From Bacteroidales bacterium (GTDB lineage Bacteria; Bacteroidota; Bacteroidia; Bacteroidales; UBA932), in contig JAFROJ010000053.1 in the NCBI GenBank assembly GCA_017429765.1, positions 1 to 57,790 of the forward strand: a DNA stretch of 57,790 nucleotides, written 5' to 3'. Numbering within the stretch: position 1 is the first letter of the stretch; the number at the start of each line of letters is the position of its first letter. Both the position numbers and the translations under genes were made by a program. Below the pieces are notes generated by a model. That model saw nothing but the letters and a program-made list of their open reading frames with translations. It ran no database searches and was not told where the DNA came from. This document shows positions 7,962-16,021 of the stretch, one piece after another.

Positions 7962-9701
7962 ATGAAGAATTTCGCGTTCCTGATCATGGCCGCCTTGGCC
8001 ATGATATCGTGTTCCTGTGATTCCACTCTGAGGCTGTCTCGGGAGGACGAAGCCTTCCTGCAGGCCATCTATTCCCCTGAGGTCGTGGGGATTCCTCTCG
8101 CTGACGCCAGGAAAGACCTGTGCGTCATGAAGGATGGAGAGATCCGCTCCTATGGCCCGAAAGACAGCCTGTACTTATCGTCCACCGACTATGGCCTGAC
8201 CTGGAAAAAGCACAGGGCAGAAGGCAGGATGCTCTCCGCGAAGTGGATTCCCGGACTGAAGCTTTGGGTCAAGTGCGACGATCACCTTGATCCTGAAGAG
8301 ACCGGCACTTTCGCGCTTGTCTCAAGGAAAGGCCCTGAAGATCCTGACCCCACGCGTATAAAGGTAAGTGATACCACCTTCAACTGCGCCTTCTTGCCAC
8401 AGGTTCTCTCTTCCGGCAGGGTGTTCTTCACCGCCCAGGTGAACGACCGGAGCTCGCAGGCCGGATTCTTCTATTCCGACGATGGCTGCAAGACCTTCAG
8501 CCATGTGGTTCTGCCCCCGATACCCCCTCAAGAACCCGTGTATCCACACAAGGGGCTCAGGTGGTCGGTTGGGAGCGGCTCGGAACCCGTGGCCTGCGAG
8601 ATCGGGAAAGACAGTCTGATGATGCTCCTGCGTAATTCAAGGGACTGTTTCTACCAGGCCTTTTCCTATGATGGCGGAAGTTCCTGGACCGAACCGGAGC
8701 CGTCTCCGTTCCAAGGCACCGACACGACCCCTTTCATCCTGCGGCTGAAAGATGGAAGGATACTTGTTTTCTGGAACAATACCCGTCCCTTGCCGGAACT
8801 TTCGCACGAGGGTGACGCGCTATGGATGAAGGCGATCAGGGACGGCTTGGGAGAGGACTTTTTCACCAACAGGGATGCCAGCCACGTCGCCATAAGCGAT
8901 GACGGAGGACGTATCTGGAAGGGGGCGAGGGAACTGTACCTGAACGGAATACGCAACAATCCCGACTTTCGGTTCATAGGTACCCGCGAGTCGTCGAACG
9001 ACAAGAGCGTCCACCAGTTCCAAGCCATTGAACTGCCCTTAGGAAAGGTGCTCGTGGCCCTCGGGCAGAACGAGGTGTCAAGGAAGATGCTGATCTTCGA
9101 TCCCGACTGGCTATACGAGAAAGACAGGGAAGAGGACTTCAACGAGGGTCTGGTCAATGTCTCCACGCAGGTCTATGTGAAGAGCAGTCCCGGACACACT
9201 CCGGTCAATGGCCATTGCGCCTACAACCGGACCAACGGGGCTCTGAAGGCAATCGACCCCGGCGGGTACCGCCAGGAAGCCGTGCAGATCTGCAGGATCG
9301 ACGACCCGCGTCTTGTGAGTCCCATCCAAGGAGTCGTGTGGAATTTCCCGGCATCTCTCAAGGGAGAGGTCGTGGCTGAACTCTACCTGGCGGACGAGGC
9401 TGTGAACATATCCCTGAGCGACTGCTGGTTCAACCCGTGCGACAGTTACGCGCCGGAGTCATCGCTGTTCACATTCCATCTGGATTCGAAGAAGTTCCCT
9501 ATCCGGGAGTACCATGAAGTCAGTTTCGGATATGATTTAGGCGAAGGGGTCTGCCGGATGTACATCGACGGACGGCTGGACAGTGAGCGCGAGATTTCCA
9601 AACCATACAGTCTAGGCCTGTCCTATCTCATCATCCAGTGCGACGCCCCCGCCCCCTGCGAGGGAACCTACCTGCGGAAGATCACCGCCCACGGAATTTA
9701 A
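7962..9701 (+). CDS. Asp-box (BNR) lipoprotein, sialidase-like beta-propeller
   Basis: 579 residues beginning with a lipoprotein signal (lipobox MISC near residue 17). Four Asp-box-like motifs mark a propeller: STDYGLTW at about 70-78, SDDGCKTF at about 171, SYDGGSSW at about 236 and SDDGGRIW at about 311. After about residue 420 a separate beta-rich domain follows that could be a lectin-like jelly roll. The F/YRIP motif of GH33 sialidases is not evident, so sialidase activity is only a possibility; other Asp-box hydrolases or binding proteins fit too. It closes the three-gene operon with two other exported hydrolases. The sialate-O-acetylesterase nearby on the other strand supports a host-glycan role, by inference. 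Confidence 0.78.
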   Translation: MKNFAFLIMAALAMISCSCDSTLRLSREDEAFLQAIYSPEVVGIPLADARKDLCVMKDGEIRSYGPKDSLYLSSTDYGLTWKKHRAEGRMLSAKWIPGLKLWVKCDDHLDPEETGTFALVSRKGPEDPDPTRIKVSDTTFNCAFLPQVLSSGRVFFTAQVNDRSSQAGFFYSDDGCKTFSHVVLPPIPPQEPVYPHKGLRWSVGSGSEPVACEIGKDSLMMLLRNSRDCFYQAFSYDGGSSWTEPEPSPFQGTDTTPFILRLKDGRILVFWNNTRPLPELSHEGDALWMKAIRDGLGEDFFTNRDASHVAISDDGGRIWKGARELYLNGIRNNPDFRFIGTRESSNDKSVHQFQAIELPLGKVLVALGQNEVSRKMLIFDPDWLYEKDREEDFNEGLVNVSTQVYVKSSPGHTPVNGHCAYNRTNGALKAIDPGGYRQEAVQICRIDDPRLVSPIQGVVWNFPASLKGEVVAELYLADEAVNISLSDCWFNPCDSYAPESSLFTFHLDSKKFPIREYHEVSFGYDLGEGVCRMYIDGRLDSEREISKPYSLGLSYLIIQCDAPAPCEGTYLRKITAHGI

Positions 9702-9767
9702 CCCTTTTCCGCTCCTGAAAGTGGTTTTTGCGCTGGTACGGAAGTGTTTGAATATAAGTACTTTATA

Positions 9768-9803
9768 CAATCAGATGGTGCCGAAATCGGCACCATCTGA
9801 TTG
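9768..9803. terminator. Perfect 17-bp hairpin between convergent operons
   Basis: CAATCAGATGGTGCCGA (9768-9784) and its exact complement (9787-9803) are separated by only AA. It stands between the plus-strand lipoprotein gene ending at 9701 and the minus-strand hemW ending at 9840, as expected for a bidirectional terminator. There is no strong T tract. Confidence 0.75.
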
Positions 9804-9839
9804 TGTTATAACCTAATAATCAACACCTTCCATACCAGC

Positions 9840-11021
9840 CTAAATTAGTTCGCGGATTATCTCATCTGAAACGAAGAACCGGGACTCGGGGATCCTTATA
9901 TACCGGTTGGTGCCCTTCGACGGGCTCAAGGACCGGAGGGGCCGGGAGAACCGGACTAGGGCGTTTTCCGATAGGAGGCGGTCAACCGGCTCGTCACCGG
10001 CGAGGGAGCGGAGCTCCTCCTCAGGCATGCCTATATCGGTCCTCAAAGGAAGCATTATCCTCTCGATCCTGATGTCCTCGGGAGTCAGGATCTCCTCTTC
10101 CCGGGAATATGTCGCCAGTCGACCGTCTCTCAAGCGGCGGGGAATCTCCTGAGCATTCCAAGATCTAACGGAAGTCGCTGACAATGAATGCGCTCCGGGG
10201 CCGAGACCGACATAGGGCACCCTCTTCCAATAGGCGCTGTTGTGGATGGCCTCACGGCCTGGAAGGGCGAAATTCGATATCTCGTAATGACGATAACCAG
10301 CCGCCCCAAGCTTCTCGCAAAGAAGATCATATTGACGGCGGCATTGCTCATCGGAAGCCTCGACGTATTTGCCCCGCTGGATCATTCTCTCCAGGGCGCT
10401 GTCTTCCTCGACAGAGAGCTGGTAGGCGGATATGTGCTCCGGACCAAGGGCGAGGGTCTTGTCAATCGTGTCGGCCCAGGTACTGTCGTCGAGTTGGGAA
10501 AGACCGAATATCAGGTCGAGGCTAATATTCCCTGCTCCGCATTGGCGCAGGATCCGGAAGGCCTCAATGGCCCTGGCCGAGTCGTGACGGCGGTTCATCC
10601 ATCTCAAAATCCCGTCGTCGAACGACTGGACTCCCATGCTGAAGCGGTTGACGCCAAGGCTCATAAGGCCTTTCACATATTCCTCCCCCTTCTCCACAAT
10701 GTCCTCCGGATTCACCTCGATGGTGAACTCCCCTTCAGCCCCTTCCGGCGACCAATCAATAGCAGTGACGATACGGGAAAGGACTTCTAGGGGAAGGACC
10801 GAGGGGGTGCCGCCGCCGATGTAGAGGGTGTTGACTGCCGATGTGGCGGCTATCTCGTCGCGGCGGGCGGCTATCTCGGCGATCACCGCATCGGCGAAAG
10901 CGTCGAACCCTTCGACCCCTTCGACTGGCTCAGGGACCGGAAGGGCCGGAGGAACACAAACGGAGAAGAATCCGCAGTAGGTGCAGAAACTCTCGCAGAA
11001 AGGTATGTGAAGGTAGATCAC
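9840..11021 (-). CDS. hemW: HemW-type radical SAM heme chaperone with two repeat-derived inserts
   Basis: 393 residues, starting with GTG at 11021 directly before IYLHIPFC; no ATG fits. The radical SAM cluster motif CESFCTYC has the CxxxCxxC spacing, with the extra Cys at 22 typical of HemW. GGGTPS, NPED, GVQSFDD, YEISNFA and GLGPGAHS follow in order. HemW-type proteins are heme chaperones, often misnamed oxygen-independent coproporphyrinogen oxidase. Residues about 23-38 and 359-371 are encoded by two copies of repeat family A, both in frame, the first immediately after the iron-sulfur loop. The preceding gene stops three bases upstream, so translation is probably coupled and helps the GTG start. 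Confidence 0.92.
   Translation of the reverse strand: MIYLHIPFCESFCTYCGFFSVCVPPALPVPEPVEGVEGFDAFADAVIAEIAARRDEIAATSAVNTLYIGGGTPSVLPLEVLSRIVTAIDWSPEGAEGEFTIEVNPEDIVEKGEEYVKGLMSLGVNRFSMGVQSFDDGILRWMNRRHDSARAIEAFRILRQCGAGNISLDLIFGLSQLDDSTWADTIDKTLALGPEHISAYQLSVEEDSALERMIQRGKYVEASDEQCRRQYDLLCEKLGAAGYRHYEISNFALPGREAIHNSAYWKRVPYVGLGPGAHSLSATSVRSWNAQEIPRRLRDGRLATYSREEEILTPEDIRIERIMLPLRTDIGMPEEELRSLAGDEPVDRLLSENALVRFSRPLRSLSPSKGTNRYIRIPESRFFVSDEIIRELI
9909..9946. repeat. Palindromic repeat family A, copy 2 (3' part of hemW)
   Basis: Core CCTTCGACGGGCTCAAGGAC followed by CGGAGGGGCCGG. Read on the coding strand it gives RPLRSLSPSKG, a different frame from the other copies. Confidence 0.8.
10907..10953. 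repeat. Palindromic repeat family A, copy 3 (5' part of hemW)
   Basis: Core CCTTCGACTGGCTCAGGGAC followed by CGGAAGGGCCGG, with an extra AACCCTTCGA in front. On the coding strand it supplies LPVPEPVEGVEGF next to the iron-sulfur motif of HemW. Confidence 0.82.
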
Positions 11022-11024
11022 CGC

Positions 11025-11939
11025 CTAACGCAGCAGGAGCTCGGTCTTGCCGAGGAAAGCCTGCGCGGTGTAAGCTTCGATCGTGTAGATGCCCGGCTGG
11101 TAGGACGGGATGTCGTTGAGATAGATGCTCAGGTCAACCTCCTTGCCCTGATAGTCAACCTCGCGGGAAGCCGAGGCGACCATTGTCTGGCCGTTGTAGG
11201 TGAACGAGGTCTGGTTGCTGTTGGTCAGGAGAATCCCCTCAGGATCCTTGACACGGATGTACACCCTGACGGGTCCCTTCGGCGCGAGCTCGTTCTCGAC
11301 AAGGCTCAAGGAGGCAAGAAGCCTCACGACCCTGCTGCTCCGGTCAGTGACCTTGTCAGAGGCGTTGTAACCAGCGACACTGAGTCCCCTGGACTTGATC
11401 ACGGAACCCGCGGCCACCTGGCCGGTCAAGCTCTCGACCTGACCCTTCAACTCGGCGTTCTCAGCCCGGCTCGTGGCCGCCTCCTTACGGGCGGCGGCCG
11501 CGTCGGCGGTCAGCTTGTGGTTGAGGGTGTTAAGGGAATCGATCTGGACGATGTAATTTCTCATGATGCTCCTCAACGTGCCAAGCTCCTTCTCGTACTG
11601 ACGCATCTTGGCGCGGTTGGTAGCCTCTGTCTTCTGGATCCTCTCGATCAGCTGGTTGACCTCCTCCCTGGAGGAGTCAAGCTGGCTGTTAACGGACTCA
11701 TATTCAGAGGAAAGACTGTCGTAGTCTCCCTTGAGGGCTATCATCTGCTGGGTGAGGTCTTCCTTCTCGGCGTTAAGATCCTTGACAAGGGAAGACTTGG
11801 TAGTCCACACATAGGCGAGGCCGGCGGCCATAAGGGCCGCGACAGCGACAAGCGCCCACATGACGTTCTTCAAACTCTTGTTCTTCTGCTCCTGCTCTTC
11901 GCGCTGACGGCGCTCCAGGATAGGGTCAATTTCTGCCAT
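11025..11939 (-). CDS. Membrane-anchored coiled-coil protein, conserved type, function unknown
   Basis: 304 residues from ATG 11939 (MAEIDPILERR). A charged cytoplasmic tail of about 27 residues is followed by one transmembrane helix (about 28-46). A long coiled coil runs from about 50 to 175 (many Glu/Lys/Gln heptads), and a compact beta-rich C-terminal domain of about 120 residues would lie in the periplasm. No enzyme motif is visible. It ends three bases before the hemW GTG, so the two are cotranscribed; heme chaperone and coiled-coil protein have no obvious shared task. I recall similar proteins as conserved hypotheticals in Bacteroidales. Confidence 0.75.
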   Translation of the reverse strand: MAEIDPILERRQREEQEQKNKSLKNVMWALVAVAALMAAGLAYVWTTKSSLVKDLNAEKEDLTQQMIALKGDYDSLSSEYESVNSQLDSSREEVNQLIERIQKTEATNRAKMRQYEKELGTLRSIMRNYIVQIDSLNTLNHKLTADAAAARKEAATSRAENAELKGQVESLTGQVAAGSVIKSRGLSVAGYNASDKVTDRSSRVVRLLASLSLVENELAPKGPVRVYIRVKDPEGILLTNSNQTSFTYNGQTMVASASREVDYQGKEVDLSIYLNDIPSYQPGIYTIEAYTAQAFLGKTELLLR

Positions 11940-11997
11940 AATCAATCAGTTGAATTCTTGTTTCAAACGCGAAATTACGAAAACTATTTCTTTTTCG

Positions 11998-12005
11998 TAT
12001 ATTTG
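11998..12005 (+). promoter_or_regulatory. -7 box upstream of 12033
   Basis: TATATTTG matches TAnnTTTG and ends 27 bases before the ATG at 12033. No -33 TTTG is seen at the expected distance. Confidence 0.5.
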
Positions 12006-12032
12006 TGAATACAGCAAAAAACGGGCAACAAC

Positions 12033-12515
12033 ATGAAATACCTTATCAGAAGCGTAAAATACTTCATCTGGTTCGCGCTCATCCTGACCATCACTATGGT
12101 GATCATGTCCCTTCTCGGGCTGGTTGAGCTTAACCTCGACTCGATGTTCAAGGACGGGGTGAAATCCGTCTGGCAGATAGCCGCGTTGTTCCTTGTCTTG
12201 GCTTTCGTGTACCCTGTCTCTGGCTTCATGAAAAAAGATGTCCTGATTCCGGGAGAATACCAGGACATCCGAGACGGAGTCATAAAGATCATGGAATCAA
12301 AGGGATACATGCTTGAGACCGAGGAGGGGGAGAATATGACTTTCCGCTTCCGTTCCTGGGCGATGAGGGCGTTCAAGATGTTCGAGGACCGGATCACGCT
12401 CACCCGTACCCCGAGAGGTTTCCACGCGGAAGGCCTCAGGAGGATCGTGGTGAGGATTGTGGGGACTCTGGAATACGCTTTTATGGACAAAGGGCAAGAT
12501 GTTTACTCAAAATAA
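12033..12515 (+). CDS. Two-helix membrane protein, function unknown
   Basis: 160 residues. Two hydrophobic helices lie at about 10-30 and 46-66, followed by a soluble C-terminal half of about 90 residues (GEYQDIRDGVIKIMESKGY onward) with mixed alpha/beta character. No catalytic motif is seen. The next gene starts six bases downstream, so the pair is likely cotranscribed. The small downstream protein is of the DUF2007 type, often called putative signal-transducing, but a joint role is unproven. The short divergent spacer to the coiled-coil gene holds a -7 box for this gene. Confidence 0.7.
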   Translation: MKYLIRSVKYFIWFALILTITMVIMSLLGLVELNLDSMFKDGVKSVWQIAALFLVLAFVYPVSGFMKKDVLIPGEYQDIRDGVIKIMESKGYMLETEEGENMTFRFRSWAMRAFKMFEDRITLTRTPRGFHAEGLRRIVVRIVGTLEYAFMDKGQDVYSK

Positions 12516-12521
12516 CCGATT

Positions 12522-12776
12522 ATGAAGAGAGAAGTTGAATTCAAGACCGTCATCACGGTGAACGACCCCATCAGCGCGCGCATGGTCGCCGGGATGCTGA
12601 TGGAGAACGGGATTCCGGCCGCCGTGTTCGGCGAGGACTCCACCGCCCTTCTTAACGGAGTCGGGAATATCGATGTGAAGGTCAACGCCGACGACTACGA
12701 CGCCGCCATGGAGTTGATCAACTCACCCGGAGAGGACATAGAAGAAGAAGAGGGAGAGGAAGATGCTGAGGATTAA
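12522..12776 (+). CDS. DUF2007-type small protein
   Basis: 84 residues. The core (TVNDPISARMVAGMLMENGIPAAVF...DVKVNADDYDAAMELI) fits DUF2007, a small ferredoxin-like fold sometimes called putative signal-transducing protein. The last 18 residues are almost all Glu and Asp. Its TAA shares the palindrome TTAA with the stop of the convergent DUF3109 gene, an overlap of four bases. No experimental function is known to me. Confidence 0.75.
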   Translation: MKREVEFKTVITVNDPISARMVAGMLMENGIPAAVFGEDSTALLNGVGNIDVKVNADDYDAAMELINSPGEDIEEEEGEEDAED

Positions 12777-13390
12777 TCCTTTCCGCCGTTAACAATCTTG
12801 GCGGCGGCCTCAAGGGCTTTGTAAAACTCTTCTCCGTAGAGACTTGTCAATGGCTCGCGGAGGAATTCGTGGACACGGATTCCTTCGCGTTTTCCTTTCT
12901 TGAAAGCGTCTTCGCAAAGATGCCAGCGATGCAGGTTCAAAGCCTGGCCTCCGTTGCTGAGCTTGGTCACACGGATCGGGTACAGCCAACAGGAACGGGG
13001 CTTACGGAACGAGCATGTCCCCTCGAAGAAGCATCTCTCTACCGAGCAGAGACAACTGCCGTCTTCCTGGAATAGAGTGTAGGCGCACTCCCCGCTCCCG
13101 TCCACAATCGGGGTCACGATGTCCCCGTCCCGGTCTATGATGAAGAAACCGTCTTTCTCGACTTGCGCGCGCCCTTCCGGACGCATAAGTCTTGAATAGA
13201 CAGGATATTCCTTCTCAAGATCATCCAGCTCCGCCTCCTCCAGGGGGGCTCCGCTGTCACCGATGACGCAGCATATTCCTTTACAGACGGGATAGTCGCA
13301 CGCGAAGAACTCAGTGACAACCTCTTCCGAGACGAGGATGTCACCTATCTGGATTATCGTGCCGTGATTATTTCCGGGGGTTGACGACAT
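12773..13390 (-). CDS. DUF3109 family cysteine-rich protein
   Basis: 205 residues. Ordered cysteines (CDYPVCKGICC near residues 31-41, then CAYTLF, CLCSVERCFFEGTCSF, SCWLYP, and HLCEDAF) match the DUF3109 family, which is likely metal- or Fe-S-binding by analogy with YkgJ-like zinc/iron-chelating proteins. The family start is usually close to IIQIGD; the only visible start codon gives an 11-residue extension (MSSTPGNNHGT) that overlaps the end of the upstream M16-like gene by 23 bases. Cotranscription with that gene is likely. Exact role unknown. Confidence 0.85.
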   Translation of the reverse strand: MSSTPGNNHGTIIQIGDILVSEEVVTEFFACDYPVCKGICCVIGDSGAPLEEAELDDLEKEYPVYSRLMRPEGRAQVEKDGFFIIDRDGDIVTPIVDGSGECAYTLFQEDGSCLCSVERCFFEGTCSFRKPRSCWLYPIRVTKLSNGGQALNLHRWHLCEDAFKKGKREGIRVHEFLREPLTSLYGEEFYKALEAAAKIVNGGKD

Positions 13391-15905
13391 ATTCCACTCT
13401 TGTTCCTCCGGCGAAGGCGCCGAAGATTGCCTTGACCTTGTCGGGGGTGACGCCGTTTATCTTCTCGGTGTAGCCCGTCAGGACATCCTTGCCGGCGGAG
13501 TACCTCGTCAGGATGGCGTCGGCGTAGAACGAGGGATCGGCGAGCGACATCGTGTAATCGTTGGTGAATAGGGATTTCAACGAGGCCAGCTCAGCCCCGT
13601 CGACCGGCCCGGCGAACACCTGGTCGATGACCTTCCTCGCCGCCAACTGAGCCTCCCGCAAGCGTGAGACACCGCCTTCCACCTCCGAGGGAAGGCCGGA
13701 GTCCGGGACAGGCTCGATCGCTATATTCAATTCCATCATCTCTTTGGGGTAGGTAATGAACCTCCCGTCCATCTTGATGTGGAAGCCATGAAGAGCCATG
13801 GTTCCAGCCAGCCTCCGGGCTAGATACAAGGCCGCTATCCTGTATGTCATGTAGGTCTCCGTCGACAGCGGCTGAAGGGCGGCGAGGCCGATATTCACAC
13901 CCGCGTTGTCCCCTTCCGCTACGCTCTCGAAGCCACCGGAGCGAAGCTGGAAATTGGACGCCTGCCTGGGCGACACAGTCCTGCTGACCCTGAACCCTCC
14001 TATTGTCTTGGCGAGATATTTCTGCACCTCCTCCGAGGGAAGCTCCCCGACCAGCACGATCACACCGTCGCCGCAACGAAGGAACTCGTTGGAGAAGAAC
14101 GCCTCGGCGTCGGACAGGGTGGTGGGAGTGAGCCCTGAAGGGGTCTTGACCTCGGTGTAGTTGTTGTCGGGATAGAGGAGGCTGTCCATCACGGCCGTCT
14201 GCATGGAGGCGGTCTCGATCTTCCGGTAAGCCTCGAACCCGGCCGGATCGGCCTTTCTCTCGTTGGCGATTGAGAGCAGGGCCTTCATCACAAGGGCATA
14301 ACGGTTAGAGGGGGCCGAGCCGGAGATCCTGAGATCTGTGGCGGAGACCCGGGTCTCAATGTCCACCCCGTTGGCTCTCAGCACATTGATGAAATCCTTC
14401 CCGGGAAGACCGGAGACGCGGAGCCGGGACATCATGTCGGAGAAAAATGCTCCCTCGCCTCGGGGAAGATCCCTCACCGAGGAGAAACCACCCTTTATCA
14501 TCATCGAATAGGAGAAACTCCCTCCCGTGGCCATCTTCTTGTAGATGACCCTCATGTCGTTCTTGAAAGTCCATAACTCGCCCCCGGAGACCGGCTCAGC
14601 CGCTATAGCCTTGATCTTGGACTTCTCCCTGTCGGGACTGAGAGCGGTTGTGTCCCCCGCCTCGGCCCTCCACTTGAACACGGGCTTGTCTAGCGTCGCG
14701 ACACCGTTCCAGGTGGACTTGAACATCATCTGGTAGATCCAATCGTCGTGGTTCTCCTCCTTCCCCTCCCAACGCACCGTGGCGTTGTCGGTGTCCTCCA
14801 GAAGCGCTGAGACGTAGTTGTTGAAAAGGTCCGCCTCGGCCTCAAGGGACATATTCTTGGAAGAGAAGAACTTGGCCTTGGTGGAAGTGAGGGCCAGGTC
14901 GGAGCCGAACAGATAGTTCGCCACGCATTGACGCACCAGCTCATCGTTGCTCGACCCGCCAGAGAGGGACTTCAGCACGGAATCCTTGAACACTCTGTAC
15001 TCGTCTCCCGACACGGGTTTGGAGCTGATCTCCGCCAATGTGGAGGAAAGCGCCACAGTGGCGGGAATCAACTGATCCTCATCCATTTCCAGTCTGACGA
15101 CAAAATGCTCGTCCCCGGGGGAATCCGAGCTTCCGGAATAGCTCGACACCATCTTGCTGACCGGGATGCCACGGGAGATCAAGGTCTCCTTGAGTCGGTC
15201 TTTCACGATCTCTCCCAGCACGGTGGAGTAAAGCCTTGAGATGAAAGGCTGGATCGTGTTCATCTGCTCTGAGGGAGTCCTGGGGGAACGGAAATCCACC
15301 TCCACCGACGCTTTGTCGGAGGGAGTGAAGGACCAGCTCGTCTCCTCAGAGGGGACCCATGAATAAGCCTTGGGGGTGTAGGACGTGGTCCTGGAGGGAA
15401 CCATCAGGGAGAAAACCTTCATCTTCTCTATGATGGCGCTGGCGTTGATGTCCCCGGAGACTATCACCGCGTGCTTGCGAGGCTGGGTCGCGATTATGTC
15501 GAAGAGCATCAGAAGGGTGGTGTCCGACGCGGCGGCGTCAAACATCGGCACAGTGTCGAAGCGGAACAGGGTGGCGTCGTCGACATAGGATATGTAACCC
15601 TCGGGACGGCAGCCTATTCCCTTCCTGGACAGGAACTTATAAGGGATTGTCTTATTGAAGTGCGGAAGAGCGGAAAGCTCCGACCTGGCCGCGAGGGTGT
15701 CTGTCATCCCCCTGCGGACAATGGCGAAATCGGCGAAACCTTTCAACTTGGGATTGGTCACCAGATAGTAGGAGATCCCGTTAGGAAGCTCCCCTCTTGT
15801 GATGGACGCGTCTTTCTGCAAAGGGGGCAGGTTCTGCGATGGCATGCTTATTGAAAAGCCAACCAAAGCGGAACAAACGAGGAATATGAGTGACAGTTGA
15901 CGCAT
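13368..15905 (-). CDS. Secreted M16 (insulinase)-family protein lacking the zinc motif
   Basis: 845 residues with a signal peptide (MRQLSLIFLVCSALVGFSIS). Two M16-like halves are recognisable: LPNGISYYLVTN near the start with VSGDI at about 150, and a second unit starting at about 450 with SYSMMIKGGFSSV and VLVGEL at about 620. M16 proteases need HxxEH. The first half reads ALPHFNKTIPYKFL where it should be, and the second reads GAFFSDMM. Neither has the zinc ligands. Inactive M16 partners are known in heterodimeric members, so a structural or regulatory partner role is reasonable; no active partner is encoded in this window. The DUF3109 gene overlaps its 3' end by 23 bases. Confidence 0.82.
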   Translation of the reverse strand: MRQLSLIFLVCSALVGFSISMPSQNLPPLQKDASITRGELPNGISYYLVTNPKLKGFADFAIVRRGMTDTLAARSELSALPHFNKTIPYKFLSRKGIGCRPEGYISYVDDATLFRFDTVPMFDAAASDTTLLMLFDIIATQPRKHAVIVSGDINASAIIEKMKVFSLMVPSRTTSYTPKAYSWVPSEETSWSFTPSDKASVEVDFRSPRTPSEQMNTIQPFISRLYSTVLGEIVKDRLKETLISRGIPVSKMVSSYSGSSDSPGDEHFVVRLEMDEDQLIPATVALSSTLAEISSKPVSGDEYRVFKDSVLKSLSGGSSNDELVRQCVANYLFGSDLALTSTKAKFFSSKNMSLEAEADLFNNYVSALLEDTDNATVRWEGKEENHDDWIYQMMFKSTWNGVATLDKPVFKWRAEAGDTTALSPDREKSKIKAIAAEPVSGGELWTFKNDMRVIYKKMATGGSFSYSMMIKGGFSSVRDLPRGEGAFFSDMMSRLRVSGLPGKDFINVLRANGVDIETRVSATDLRISGSAPSNRYALVMKALLSIANERKADPAGFEAYRKIETASMQTAVMDSLLYPDNNYTEVKTPSGLTPTTLSDAEAFFSNEFLRCGDGVIVLVGELPSEEVQKYLAKTIGGFRVSRTVSPRQASNFQLRSGGFESVAEGDNAGVNIGLAALQPLSTETYMTYRIAALYLARRLAGTMALHGFHIKMDGRFITYPKEMMELNIAIEPVPDSGLPSEVEGGVSRLREAQLAARKVIDQVFAGPVDGAELASLKSLFTNDYTMSLADPSFYADAILTRYSAGKDVLTGYTEKINGVTPDKVKAIFGAFAGGTRVEYVVNPRK

Positions 15906-15967
15906 AATTCGCGCGACCCTTTAACGCAAAATTAAACAATAATGTGCTATTGACGCAATTTTTTTAT

Positions 15968-15975
15968 TACTTTTG
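15968..15975 (+). promoter_or_regulatory. -7 box upstream of the 16022 TPR gene
   Basis: TACTTTTG, an exact TAnnTTTG match, ends 46 bases before the ATG at 16022. A TTG at 15950-15952 is nearer than the usual -33 spacing. Confidence 0.55.
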
Positions 15976-16021
15976 TCCCTGTTCGTCCTGTAAGAAAAAG
16001 TTGAACTTAAATACGATAAAG

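Noticed and set aside
11007-12008. Plus-strand open frame opposite the coiled-coil gene
   Set aside because: Shadow of the biased GC-rich codons; no start context, no domain, and it crosses the hemW start.
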